Shown piece by piece: positions 6,258 to 12,695 of a stretch of 12,695 bases of DNA. Where the stretch lies: positions 1 to 12,695 of the forward strand of contig VAYJ01000045.1 in the NCBI GenBank assembly GCA_005888465.1, written 5' to 3'. Made by a program: the position numbers and the translations under genes. Under the pieces are notes generated by a model that had not been told where the DNA came from, made no database searches, and saw only the letters and a list, made by a program, of their open reading frames with translations. Every line of letters begins with the position of its first letter. The stretch's first letter is position 1. The stretch comes from Actinomycetota bacterium. Its GTDB lineage: Bacteria > Actinomycetota > UBA4738.

Positions 6258-7898
6258 CTACTCGGGCGGGAGCTCCCGGTACACCAGATCGATGTCGATC
6301 CCTTGCGCACGCCGGGCGATCTTCGCCACGTAGTAGACGATCAGCCCGAACGCAGCGATCCCGCCCATGAACGCCGGCACGTACCACCAGTGCTTCGAGT
6401 TCCCGGCGAGCGCGAGCGCCGGGTACTTCAGCGTGCAGTACACGAGGAACGTCATGACCAGGAACGAGAGCGGTGCCACGATCTTGAGCACCGGCACACC
6501 GCCCCAGGTCACGTTGGCGGGCGAGGCCCGGTAGAGATCGGGGCGCCGGCTCGGGAAGACGAACGCCGCGATGCTCACGATCCAGACGCACACGACGCCC
6601 GCGAGCACTCCGAGCGCCAGCCACGTGGCGAACGTCGTCGCCTTGATGCTCCAGACCAGCATGGCGGTGACGAGGCCCATCACCAGCAGGATCGCCGGCA
6701 CCGGCGAGTGCGTGCGGTCGTTCACGTCGGCGAACTTCTCGGGCAGTAGCCGGTCGAACGCCCACGCGAACACGGTTCGGACCGGCATGAACGTGTTGCC
6801 GACCATCGCGGGGAGGCTCCAGAACAGGAACGACCCCACGATCAGGACGGTCAGCAGCTTGACGTTGAACGCGAGCGACGCGAGGAAGTGGTACCAGGGG
6901 CCGGTGGGGATGACGTAGGCGGAGTTTCCACCGAGGTTCACCGACGCCATGAACGGGTAGCCGGCCACCTTGTAGATGAGCAGGACCCCGATGATGATGA
7001 ACACGGTGTCCCATCCCAGGGCGCCGAACATGATCCCCATCTGCCGGTCGCGGTTCGACGCGCTCTTCAGCTCGCCCGACAGGTAGACGCTCCACCAGTT
7101 CCACATCATGAACGTCATGATCACGAACACCGTCGGCAGGGTGCTGCTCCACAGGAACGGATGCGCCGAGGTGTCCACCTGGCCCTTCGCGGCGCTGATC
7201 ACCGCATGGAAGCTGTCTCCGTGGGCGCCGAATTTCGCCGAGAGGTCGTTGAAGTGGTTGACGAACGACCCCTTCGACCCGACCAGGAGGACGATGAACG
7301 CGAGGAACGTCCCGGCCGAGGCGATGATCCAGAACGAGTTCTGCCATCGGAATGTCGTGCGCGTGCCCCGTATGAGCACGTAGGTCATGAGCAGCACCAT
7401 GACCATCGCGCCCAGGAAGATCCACCAGTTCTTCGTCTGGAAGTTGTTCCCCCAGCGCACCAGCGTGCTGTTGTTGAAGAAGATGCCGAGGGTCACGAGG
7501 ATCGGTCCGAGGGCGAAGACCGGGAAGTATCTCGCCCAGAACGTCGCGCCGATCATGGCGGAGAAGGCCGCACCGAAGTTCGACACGGTCGCGAGCGGGG
7601 GCTTCAAGATGCGGCTCACCCACACGTAGTCGCCGCCGGTGCGCGGCATGCTCGACGCGAGGAGAGCCATCATGATGATCACAGGCACGTTGATCACGAA
7701 CGAGATCAGCGTGGCGGTGATGAGGTCCGCGCCCCGGAACGCCGAGAGGGCGAAGAACACGCCCCAGGCGAGCGTGGCCCCCACCGGCGCCGAGAACACG
7801 GCGTTGAAGATGGTCGCGTCCAGGGCCGAAGCCTCGCGCACGAGGCCGGTGCTCTGGCGAACGAACAGCTGAGACTCACCGCTGCCGGACGTGCTCAT
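6258..7898 (-). CDS. APC-superfamily amino acid/polyamine permease-like transporter
   Basis: This 546-residue inner-membrane secondary transporter has about 12 hydrophobic segments (roughly 36-53, 60-82, 108-145, 158-178, 188-206, 250-275, 290-310, 335-362, 400-418, 427-449, 470-492 and 508-525). Two hallmarks place it in the amino acid-polyamine-organocation superfamily: PRTGGDYVWVSR at 85-96 after helix 2, and FDRLLPEKFADVNDRTHSPV at 381-400. A long hydrophilic loop lies at about 208-248. The ATG at 7898 follows a purine-rich SD (GGGAGGAGGGAG). The gene is transcribed away from the DeoR-led catabolic operon and shares its control region, so it probably imports that operon's substrate or a related organic cation, amino acid or polar compound. 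The substrate cannot be read from sequence. Confidence 0.9.
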   Translation of the reverse strand: MSTSGSGESQLFVRQSTGLVREASALDATIFNAVFSAPVGATLAWGVFFALSAFRGADLITATLISFVINVPVIIMMALLASSMPRTGGDYVWVSRILKPPLATVSNFGAAFSAMIGATFWARYFPVFALGPILVTLGIFFNNSTLVRWGNNFQTKNWWIFLGAMVMVLLMTYVLIRGTRTTFRWQNSFWIIASAGTFLAFIVLLVGSKGSFVNHFNDLSAKFGAHGDSFHAVISAAKGQVDTSAHPFLWSSTLPTVFVIMTFMMWNWWSVYLSGELKSASNRDRQMGIMFGALGWDTVFIIIGVLLIYKVAGYPFMASVNLGGNSAYVIPTGPWYHFLASLAFNVKLLTVLIVGSFLFWSLPAMVGNTFMPVRTVFAWAFDRLLPEKFADVNDRTHSPVPAILLVMGLVTAMLVWSIKATTFATWLALGVLAGVVCVWIVSIAAFVFPSRRPDLYRASPANVTWGGVPVLKIVAPLSFLVMTFLVYCTLKYPALALAGNSKHWWYVPAFMGGIAAFGLIVYYVAKIARRAQGIDIDLVYRELPPE

Positions 7899-7906
7899 TT
7901 CGACCG

Positions 7907-7918
7907 CTCCCTCCTCCC
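7907..7918 (-). promoter_or_regulatory. Ribosome binding site of the permease
   Basis: On the minus strand this is GGGAGGAGGGAG, 8 bases before the ATG at 7898 counted from its 3' end. It is far stronger than at most genes here and fixes the start, ruling out upstream extensions of the frame. Confidence 0.7.
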
Positions 7919-7930
7919 GAGACCGGCCGC

Positions 7931-7960
7931 ATCCTAACAACATCGAACATCGCGAGTCAA
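7931..7960 (-). promoter_or_regulatory. Sigma70-type promoter of the permease gene
   Basis: On the minus strand, TTGACT (7960-7955, five of six matches to the -35 consensus) is followed after 18 bases by TAGGAT (7936-7931, four of six matches to the -10). The predicted start site is near 7924, giving a short leader with the strong SD. A tandem repeat sits inside the spacer, so repressor binding there would block polymerase. Confidence 0.65.
7939..7952. repeat. Perfect tandem 7-bp repeat (AACATCG x2), candidate operator
   Basis: AACATCG occurs twice head to tail between the -35 and -10 elements of the permease promoter. DeoR-family regulators commonly bind short direct repeats, and a DeoR gene begins 79 bases away. 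It may therefore be the operator through which that regulator controls the permease. The assignment is inferred from position and repeat type only. Confidence 0.55.
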
Positions 7961-7991
7961 CGAATGGTGTTCCCGAAGGCGCCCCACGGTG

Positions 7992-8000
7992 TGCTATCGT
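7992..8000 (+). promoter_or_regulatory. Extended -10 promoter of the DeoR-led operon
   Basis: TGC followed by TATCGT (7995-8000) is an extended -10 element. No good -35 is seen at the right distance, as is common for extended -10 promoters. Transcription would start near 8007, leaving about 24 bases of leader that carry the SD at 8017-8023. Confidence 0.5.
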
Positions 8001-8016
8001 GAGCGGCCAGCGTTTC

Positions 8017-8023
8017 GAGGAGG
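8017..8023 (+). promoter_or_regulatory. Ribosome binding site of the DeoR gene
   Basis: GAGGAGG lies 7 bases before the ATG at 8031. It selects this start over an upstream in-frame start at 7989 that would overlap the promoter. Confidence 0.7.
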
Positions 8024-8030
8024 ACGAACG

Positions 8031-8825
8031 ATGCTCGCGGTGGACCGGCGGCACCGCATCTTGGAGCGCGTCGCCGAGGACCAGACGATCCACATCGGAG
8101 AGCTCGCCAAGGAGCTGGGCGTGTCCGACATGACCGTTCGCCGCGATGTGCGGCGCCTCGAGCGCGACGGCTTCCTTCGGCGCACCTACGGCGGCGCGAC
8201 CGCGCACCTGACGCGGGCACTGGAGCTCGGGTTCAACGCGAGGGCACTCCAACACGCGGCGGCGAAGCGGTTGATCGGCATGGCGGCAGCCCAGCTCGTG
8301 GCCGACTCCCGGACGATCTTCGTGGGCATCGGCACGACCGCCGAACAGTTCGCCCGGTTCCTCTCCGCCCGCGAGGAGCTGACCGTCATCACCGAGTCGA
8401 TCCCCATCGCGAGCCTCCTCGGCACGCGCGCAATGCGGGTCATCGCCCTCGGCGGCACCGTCCGGCGGGACGAGCTCTCGTGCATCGGCCCCATCGCCAC
8501 GGCGACGATCTCGCGGTATCACGCCGAGGTGGCCGTCCTGGGCGCGGCCGGGCTCTCGCTCGACCTCGGCATCGCCGAGCTCCACGAGGATGAGGCGGAG
8601 AACCACCGCGCGATGATCGAACGGAGCGACCGCGTCGTGGTGCTCGCTGACGGGTCGAAGTTCGGCCAGGCCGCCCCCGCTCTAGTCGCGCCCGTGAGCG
8701 CGATCGACATCCTCGTCACCGACGACTCCGCGCCGGCCGGCGAGGTGCAGACGCTTCGCGAACGCGGCGTCGAGGTCGTGGAGGCGAAGGCCTCGGGCAT
8801 GCGGCTGGTGCGGTCGCCGGAGTGA
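8031..8825 (+). CDS. DeoR-family transcriptional regulator
   Basis: This 264-residue, full-length DeoR-type repressor regulates sugar-catabolic genes and senses a phosphorylated intermediate. Residues 5-56 form the winged helix-turn-helix (RRHRILERVAEDQTIHIGEL, then VSDMTVRRDVRRLERDGFLRRTYGGA), with the family signature at the recognition helix. The C-terminal DeoRC sensor domain shows FVGIGTTAEQFARFL and ALGGTVRRDELSCIGP. It ends with the usual AENHRAMIERSDRVVVLADGSKFG-type stretch, whose basic and acidic residues bind the sugar phosphate. It is the first gene of the operon, so it probably represses itself, the operon and, across the shared 132-base control region, the permease. Its TGA overlaps the GTG of the BtpA-like gene. 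Confidence 0.93.
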   Translation: MLAVDRRHRILERVAEDQTIHIGELAKELGVSDMTVRRDVRRLERDGFLRRTYGGATAHLTRALELGFNARALQHAAAKRLIGMAAAQLVADSRTIFVGIGTTAEQFARFLSAREELTVITESIPIASLLGTRAMRVIALGGTVRRDELSCIGPIATATISRYHAEVAVLGAAGLSLDLGIAELHEDEAENHRAMIERSDRVVVLADGSKFGQAAPALVAPVSAIDILVTDDSAPAGEVQTLRERGVEVVEAKASGMRLVRSPE

Positions 8826-9646
8826 GCGTGGACGCGCTGCGACGGATCTTCGGGGTCGACGGGCCGCTCGTCGCGATGTGCCACCTCCTCGCGCTTCCCG
8901 GCCGGCCTCGCCACGACGCCGAGGGCGGGATGGACGGCATCGTCGAGGCGCTCGCGCGCGACGTTGAGGCACTCCAAGACGCAGGCGTCGACGGGCTGCT
9001 CTTCTGCAACGAACACGATCTCCCCTACCAGCAGCGGGTGGGGCCGGAGGCTGGAGCTGCCATGGCGGCGGCGATCGGGCGCCTGCGACACCGGATCCGC
9101 GTCCCCTTCGGCGTGAACCTGCTCTGGGACGCTGTGGCGAGCCTCGCGGTCGCGCGCGCGACCGGCGCCGCGTTCGTCCGAGAGGTGCTGACTGGCGTCT
9201 TCGAGAGCGACATGGGCTTGCTCACGCCGGACCTTGGGTCGCTCGCCGGCTACCGGCACGCGATCGGAGCGGACGACGTGGCGCTGTTCGCGAACATCAC
9301 CCCGGAGTTCAGTCGGTCGGTGAGCGATCGGCCGGTCGCCGACCGCGCCCGCGGTGCCGCCTACCTTGGCGTGGACGCGATCCTGGTGAGCGGGGCGCAG
9401 GCGGGCCTCAGCGTCGCGATGGATGATCTGCGCATGGCGAAGGAGGGGGCTGGCGACCGGCCGGTGCTCGCAAACACGGGGGTGAACCACGACAACGTCT
9501 CGGACATCCTCGCCGTCGCCGACGGCGTGATCGTCGGGACCAGCCTGAAGCGGGAGGGCGACACGTGGAACCCGGTCGACCCGGACCGCGCCGCGCGCAT
9601 GGTCCGCCTCGTCGCCGATGCCAGGCGTCGCCCCGCGGCGGGCTGA
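8822..9646 (+). CDS. BtpA/SgcQ-family TIM-barrel protein
   Basis: This 274-residue protein belongs to the BtpA family. BtpA was named as a photosystem I biogenesis factor in cyanobacteria. Heterotrophs carry relatives such as SgcQ of the E. coli sgc cluster, next to sugar genes, with no proven reaction known to me. Family signatures are MCHLLALPGRPRHD (19-32), DGLLFCNEHDLPY (57-69), PFGVNLLWD (95-103), AAFVREVL (116-123), and the phosphate-binding-type end of the barrel LANTGVNHDNV and DGVIVGTSLK (217-243). The FCNEHD variant is SgcQ-like. The phosphate-binding-type loop hints at an enzyme acting on a phosphorylated sugar or nucleotide. Start GTG 8822 overlaps the DeoR stop (GTGA). A second GTG at 8828 would lose two residues. 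It abuts the phosphoesterase gene with a 1-base gap. Confidence 0.88.
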   Translation: MSVDALRRIFGVDGPLVAMCHLLALPGRPRHDAEGGMDGIVEALARDVEALQDAGVDGLLFCNEHDLPYQQRVGPEAGAAMAAAIGRLRHRIRVPFGVNLLWDAVASLAVARATGAAFVREVLTGVFESDMGLLTPDLGSLAGYRHAIGADDVALFANITPEFSRSVSDRPVADRARGAAYLGVDAILVSGAQAGLSVAMDDLRMAKEGAGDRPVLANTGVNHDNVSDILAVADGVIVGTSLKREGDTWNPVDPDRAARMVRLVADARRRPAAG

Positions 9647-9647
9647 T

Positions 9648-10598
9648 GTGGCCCGGCACCTCAAGCTCTACTTCGCGACGGACGTCCACGGCTCCGACAA
9701 GTGCTTCCGAAAGTTCCTGCACGCGAGCACGGTCTACGGCGCCGACGCCGTGATCCTTGGCGGTGACGTGGCGGGGAAGGCGATCCAGGGCATCACGCGG
9801 GACGTGGACAACACCTACCAGTGCACGTTCCGCGGAGCCCACTATGCGCTCTCGGAAGGCGAGGAGCTGATGGCGCTCGAGCAGCTCATCTCGGACCACG
9901 GGTACTACCCGTACCGTGCCGACCCCGGAGAGCTCGAGGCCATGCGGGATGCGGGCTCGCTCGACGCGATCTTCCTCACATTGATGCGAGAGCGGCTCAC
10001 CCGATGGATGACGATGGCCGACGAACGCCTTCGTCCCGCGGGGACGCCCGCGTTCTGGATGCTTGGCAACGACGATCCGCCGCCCCTTCGCGAGATCCTC
10101 GACGACGCGCCGTGGGGGAGCCAGGCCGAGGGCACGATCCTGCAGATCGACGGCCACGAGCTGCTGTCGTGGGGGTATTCGAACATCACGCCCTGGAACA
10201 GCTATCGCGAGATGACGGAGGACCAGCTCGAAGAGAAGCTCCGCGAGCTGTGGAGGAAGCTCGCGAACCCGGAGCGTGCGATCGCAAACCTCCATGTGCC
10301 GCCGTACGACACGGGGCTCGACGAAGCGCCGATGCTCGATCGCGACCTGCGCGTGCAGCAGGCCGTTGGGCAGGTGAAGATGGCGCCTGTGGGCAGCACC
10401 GCCGTGCGCGAGATCCTCGAGGAGCGCCAGCCGCTCCTCAGCCTGCACGGGCACATCCACGAGTCCCACGGGTTCCGGCGGCTCGGCCGCACGCTCGCCG
10501 TGAACCCGGGGAGCGACTACGGCACGGGCGCGCTGAACGGCGTGCTGCTCACTCTCGACGCCGACCGCGTGCGCGCGCACCAGTTCGTTCGCGGATGA
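9648..10598 (+). CDS. Calcineurin-like metallophosphoesterase
   Basis: This is a 316-residue two-metal phosphoesterase. Metal ligands appear in the usual order: D12 and H14 in ATDVHG, D40 in GGDVAGK, N141 in LGNDDPP, H216 in NLHVPPYD, and H269 and H271 in LHGHIHESH. The motif normally read as GNHD/E is GNDD here. YfcE-type phosphodiesterases also lack that His, so this may be a phosphodiesterase rather than a monoesterase. The long insert at about 45-130, between the second and third motifs, is unusual. I chose the GTG at 9648 (one base after the BtpA stop), which puts the first strand at once (ARHLKLYFATDVHG). An in-frame ATG at 9618 would overlap the previous gene by 29 bases. The TGA overlaps the kinase ATG. 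The substrate is unknown. Confidence 0.85.
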   Translation: MARHLKLYFATDVHGSDKCFRKFLHASTVYGADAVILGGDVAGKAIQGITRDVDNTYQCTFRGAHYALSEGEELMALEQLISDHGYYPYRADPGELEAMRDAGSLDAIFLTLMRERLTRWMTMADERLRPAGTPAFWMLGNDDPPPLREILDDAPWGSQAEGTILQIDGHELLSWGYSNITPWNSYREMTEDQLEEKLRELWRKLANPERAIANLHVPPYDTGLDEAPMLDRDLRVQQAVGQVKMAPVGSTAVREILEERQPLLSLHGHIHESHGFRRLGRTLAVNPGSDYGTGALNGVLLTLDADRVRAHQFVRG

Positions 10599-12085
10599 GC
10601 GACGAACCACTGCTGGTCGCGATCGACGTGGGCACGACGGGGGCGCGGGCCGCGACCGTCGACCTCGCCGGGCGCGTCGTGACGGAGGTCCGACGGACCT
10701 ACCGGATGTCATCGCCCCATCCAGGCTGGGCCGAACAGGACCCGCGCGACTGGGAACACCGAGCGGTGGAGGCGCTCGCGGGCCTGGTGCGCAGGACCCG
10801 CCGGCCCGAGCGTATCGCCGCGATCGGGCTCACGGGGCAGTGTCCGAGCGTCGCGCCGTTCGACGCGCGAGGCCGCCCTGCCGGTCCCGGTCTCCTGTAT
10901 CGGGACAACCGCGCCGTCGCCGAAGCCGAACGGATGCGCCGGGAAATTGGCGTGCGGACGATGCATCGGCGGACCGGCCACACCGCCGGGGCCTTCCACG
11001 TGGGGCCGAAGGTCCTCTGGCTCCGCTCGCACGAGCCCGAGGTCTTCGCCGCCACCCGGCGGTTCCTCCAGCCCCGGGACGTCCTGCTCCGGCGCCTGAC
11101 GGGGCGTGACGCGACCGACGAGACGCACGCGAACGCCACGCTCTTCTTCGACCTGCGCGCCCGGGCGTGGGCGCCCGATCTCTTCGCCCGCTTCGAGCTC
11201 GAGCCGTCGCTGTTTCCCGAAGCGCTGGCGCCGCAGCAGCTCGCCGGGACCCTCCTCCCCTCCGCGGGGCGTGCGGTCGGGCTCCGGCGGCGGGTCCCGG
11301 TGGTGACCGGCGCGGCGGACAGCCAGTGCGTCGCGTTCGGGGCGAGCGTCCTCGATCCGGGCCCGGCGAGCGAGATGGCCGGGTCGTCGACCTGCCTCAA
11401 CTCCGCCGTGCGCCGACCGCTCGCCGACCCCCGCGTGACGCACTACAGCCACGTCGTCCCCGGCCGCTACACCACCGAGCTCGGCCTGAACACCACCGGC
11501 GCCGCTGTCCGCTGGGCGGTCGAGCGCTTGGGCTTCGAGTCCTTCGCCGCGCTCGACCGCGCCGTCGTCGGAGTCCGTCGCCGATGGGGCCCCGAGGCCG
11601 CGCCGCTGTTCCTTCCCTACCTCGGCGACGGCGAACGGGACGACCCAGGTATCCGAGCCGCGTTCGTCGGACTCTCGGAACGGCACGACCGCGCGGCGAT
11701 GGCCTTCGCGGTGCTCGAAGGGATCGCGCTCGGGATCCGATCCGCGCTTCGCGTGCTCAGGGACGCCGGCTCGCCGGTGGACGAGCTACGGGTCGCGGGT
11801 GGCGGGGGACGGCTCGCGTCGCTCGGGCAGCTCAAGGCCGACGTCCTCGGCATCCCCGTGTTGCACTTGGACGCCGATGCGGCCACGATCGGCGCCGCGT
11901 TGCTGGCCGGGCGCGCCGCTGGGCTGGAGGGCGACACCGGATCCGCGATGGCCGCGGTGCTCGGCCGCGCCACCCGGTTCGAGCCGAGCGACCGTGACGG
12001 CGAGATCGAGGCGGCTCGCGCCGCATGGTTCGACTCCGTCCGCCAGAGTGACGCCGTCCGCATGCGGCCGGGGAGCGAGGCGTGA
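10595..12085 (+). CDS. FGGY-family carbohydrate kinase
   Basis: This is a 496-residue, full-length FGGY kinase (ATP-dependent sugar or polyol phosphorylation; glycerol, xylulose, gluconate, ribulose and erythritol kinases belong here). Residues 8-18 carry the N-terminal phosphate loop VAIDVGTTGAR (D11). The substrate-contact region includes GLTGQCPSV and YRDNRA. D242 in GAADSQ is the expected catalytic base, MAGSST follows, and the ATP site of the second domain includes AGGGGRLASLGQLKAD (from residue 401). It shares the ATGA start with the phosphoesterase and its TGA overlaps the isomerase GTG. Its neighbours, a DeoR repressor and a sugar-phosphate isomerase, fit a pathway that phosphorylates then isomerises a sugar or polyol. 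Xylulose-kinase-like spacing is seen, but the substrate is not settled. Confidence 0.93.
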   Translation: MSDEPLLVAIDVGTTGARAATVDLAGRVVTEVRRTYRMSSPHPGWAEQDPRDWEHRAVEALAGLVRRTRRPERIAAIGLTGQCPSVAPFDARGRPAGPGLLYRDNRAVAEAERMRREIGVRTMHRRTGHTAGAFHVGPKVLWLRSHEPEVFAATRRFLQPRDVLLRRLTGRDATDETHANATLFFDLRARAWAPDLFARFELEPSLFPEALAPQQLAGTLLPSAGRAVGLRRRVPVVTGAADSQCVAFGASVLDPGPASEMAGSSTCLNSAVRRPLADPRVTHYSHVVPGRYTTELGLNTTGAAVRWAVERLGFESFAALDRAVVGVRRRWGPEAAPLFLPYLGDGERDDPGIRAAFVGLSERHDRAAMAFAVLEGIALGIRSALRVLRDAGSPVDELRVAGGGGRLASLGQLKADVLGIPVLHLDADAATIGAALLAGRAAGLEGDTGSAMAAVLGRATRFEPSDRDGEIEAARAAWFDSVRQSDAVRMRPGSEA

Positions 12086-12695
12086 CGAAGTACATCCTCG
12101 GGGTCAACACCTGCTTCGCGGTGAAGCGCTGGCCGCGCCCGGCCGAGTGGGCCGAGATCGTGCGCGAGCGGCTCGGCCTCGACCTCGTCCAGCACTCACT
12201 CGATCTCGTCGCGCTGGACGGGCCGGCGTCGCTCCGGCGCCGGCAGGCGGAGGAAGTCCGCATCGCGTGCCGCCGGTTCGGCCTGTCGCTGCATTCCACC
12301 TTCACCGGCCTGGCCGCCTATTCGTCGAACCTGCTGCTCGACCCCGATAAGGACATGCGGGCCCACGCCGAGGGGTGGTACCGGCGCGCGATCGCGTTCA
12401 CCGCAGACGCGGGAGGGCGCGCGACGGGTGGGCACGTCGGGGCGTTCAGCGTGGCCGACGCCGCCGCCCCCGGCCGTCGGGAGGAGCTCGAGGAAGCCCT
12501 CCGCCGCGCGCTCGGGCGTTTGGCGGGTGCGGCGTGGCGCGCAGGGCTCGAGACGTTGTTGGTGGAGAACCTCGCGCCGGCGCGCGAGCCGTCCACGCTC
12601 GAAGGGATCGGCCGGCTGCTCGCGCCGGCGGGGGCCCGTCGCGTCGCGATCGCGCTATGCCTGGACGTCGGCCACCAGGTCACGCCGGGCACCGG
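12082..12695 (+). CDS. Sugar-phosphate isomerase/epimerase, xylose-isomerase-like TIM barrel, N-terminal part
   Basis: The first 204 codons are present and the gene is cut by the right edge. It matches the AP-endonuclease-2/xylose-isomerase-like TIM-barrel family, which isomerises or epimerises sugars and sugar phosphates at a divalent metal. Visible landmarks are GVNTCFAVKRWP near the N-terminus, LHSTF at about 73, GGHVG at about 117, the metal ligand E162 in VENLAP, and D195 and H198 in CLDVGHQ. A GTG at 12082 gives the best start: it overlaps the kinase TGA and has a GGGAG about 7 bases upstream. As the product of an operon with an FGGY kinase it most likely acts on the phosphorylated product. 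In mycobacterial tetritol pathways a kinase and isomerases act in the same order, so a four-carbon sugar is one option, unproven. Confidence 0.88.
   Translation, partial: MTKYILGVNTCFAVKRWPRPAEWAEIVRERLGLDLVQHSLDLVALDGPASLRRRQAEEVRIACRRFGLSLHSTFTGLAAYSSNLLLDPDKDMRAHAEGWYRRAIAFTADAGGRATGGHVGAFSVADAAAPGRREELEEALRRALGRLAGAAWRAGLETLLVENLAPAREPSTLEGIGRLLAPAGARRVAIALCLDVGHQVTPGT

Noticed and set aside
6229..7623. A 464-codon minus-strand frame overlapping the permease
   Set aside because: It is His/Arg/Pro-rich with no hydrophobic pattern, while the other frame gives a complete 12-helix transporter.
7945..7972. Inverted repeat GAACA...TGTTC across the DeoR control region
   Set aside because: The arms are only 5 bases with an 18-base spacer, which is close to chance. 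The tandem repeat is the stronger signal.
7899..8606. Upstream extension of the permease frame to 8606
   Set aside because: It crosses the control region and is antisense to the DeoR gene. The ATG at 7898 has a strong SD and a promoter upstream.
9821..10594. In-frame extension of the kinase upstream to 9821
   Set aside because: The extra sequence is an out-of-frame reading of the phosphoesterase. FGGY homology begins at the ATG at 10595.
1..12695. CRISPR array, tRNA/rRNA genes, insertion sequences, phage genes
   Set aside because: I saw no spaced repeats, no cloverleaf-like sequence and no transposase or integrase frame, and base composition looks even throughout.

Overview
The window is very GC-rich with densely packed genes, many joined by 4-base ATGA/GTGA stop-start overlaps. 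Several genes have a TAnnnT -10-like box only 6-10 bases before the start codon, with no Shine-Dalgarno (SD) sequence, which suggests leaderless transcripts. Together with the gene content (BtpA/SgcQ-like protein, DeoR regulator, APC permease, DinB-type protein) this fits an actinobacterium or another high-GC, probably uncultured soil lineage. I cannot fix the phylum from the sequence alone. I see no tRNA, rRNA, CRISPR array, insertion sequence or phage gene.

Region 1 (1-2200, minus strand) is a three-gene operon read right to left. It encodes a stand-alone receiver-domain response regulator, a membrane-anchored HEAT-repeat protein whose frame is broken by one extra base near 1653, and the first 214 codons of a membrane glycosyltransferase family 2 enzyme that runs off the left edge. 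It looks like a signal-controlled exopolysaccharide or envelope-glycan module.

Region 2 (2330-6232) holds housekeeping and general metabolic genes. An isopenicillin-N-epimerase-like aminotransferase (+) converges with, and overlaps by 61 bases, a minus-strand pair: a fumarylacetoacetate-hydrolase-family enzyme followed by a DinB-like protein. Divergently, a cyclophilin and a MOSC-domain protein form a + strand pair. A 93-residue protein of unknown function on the minus strand ends 4 bases from the MOSC gene.

Region 3 (6258-12695) is the most interesting part. A minus-strand APC-superfamily permease faces a + strand operon with overlapping or abutting ends: DeoR-family regulator, BtpA/SgcQ-family TIM-barrel protein, calcineurin-like metallophosphoesterase, FGGY carbohydrate kinase, and a xylose-isomerase-like sugar-phosphate isomerase/epimerase (cut by the right edge). 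The permease has a good sigma70-type promoter (TTGACT-18 bp-TAGGAT), and a perfect tandem repeat of AACATCG fills most of its spacer, a strong candidate operator for the DeoR regulator. The layout suggests an inducible catabolic island: uptake of a polar compound, phosphorylation by the kinase, isomerisation, and two unexplained steps by the BtpA-like and phosphoesterase proteins. The substrate cannot be read from the sequence. Intergenic gaps are all under about 135 bases.
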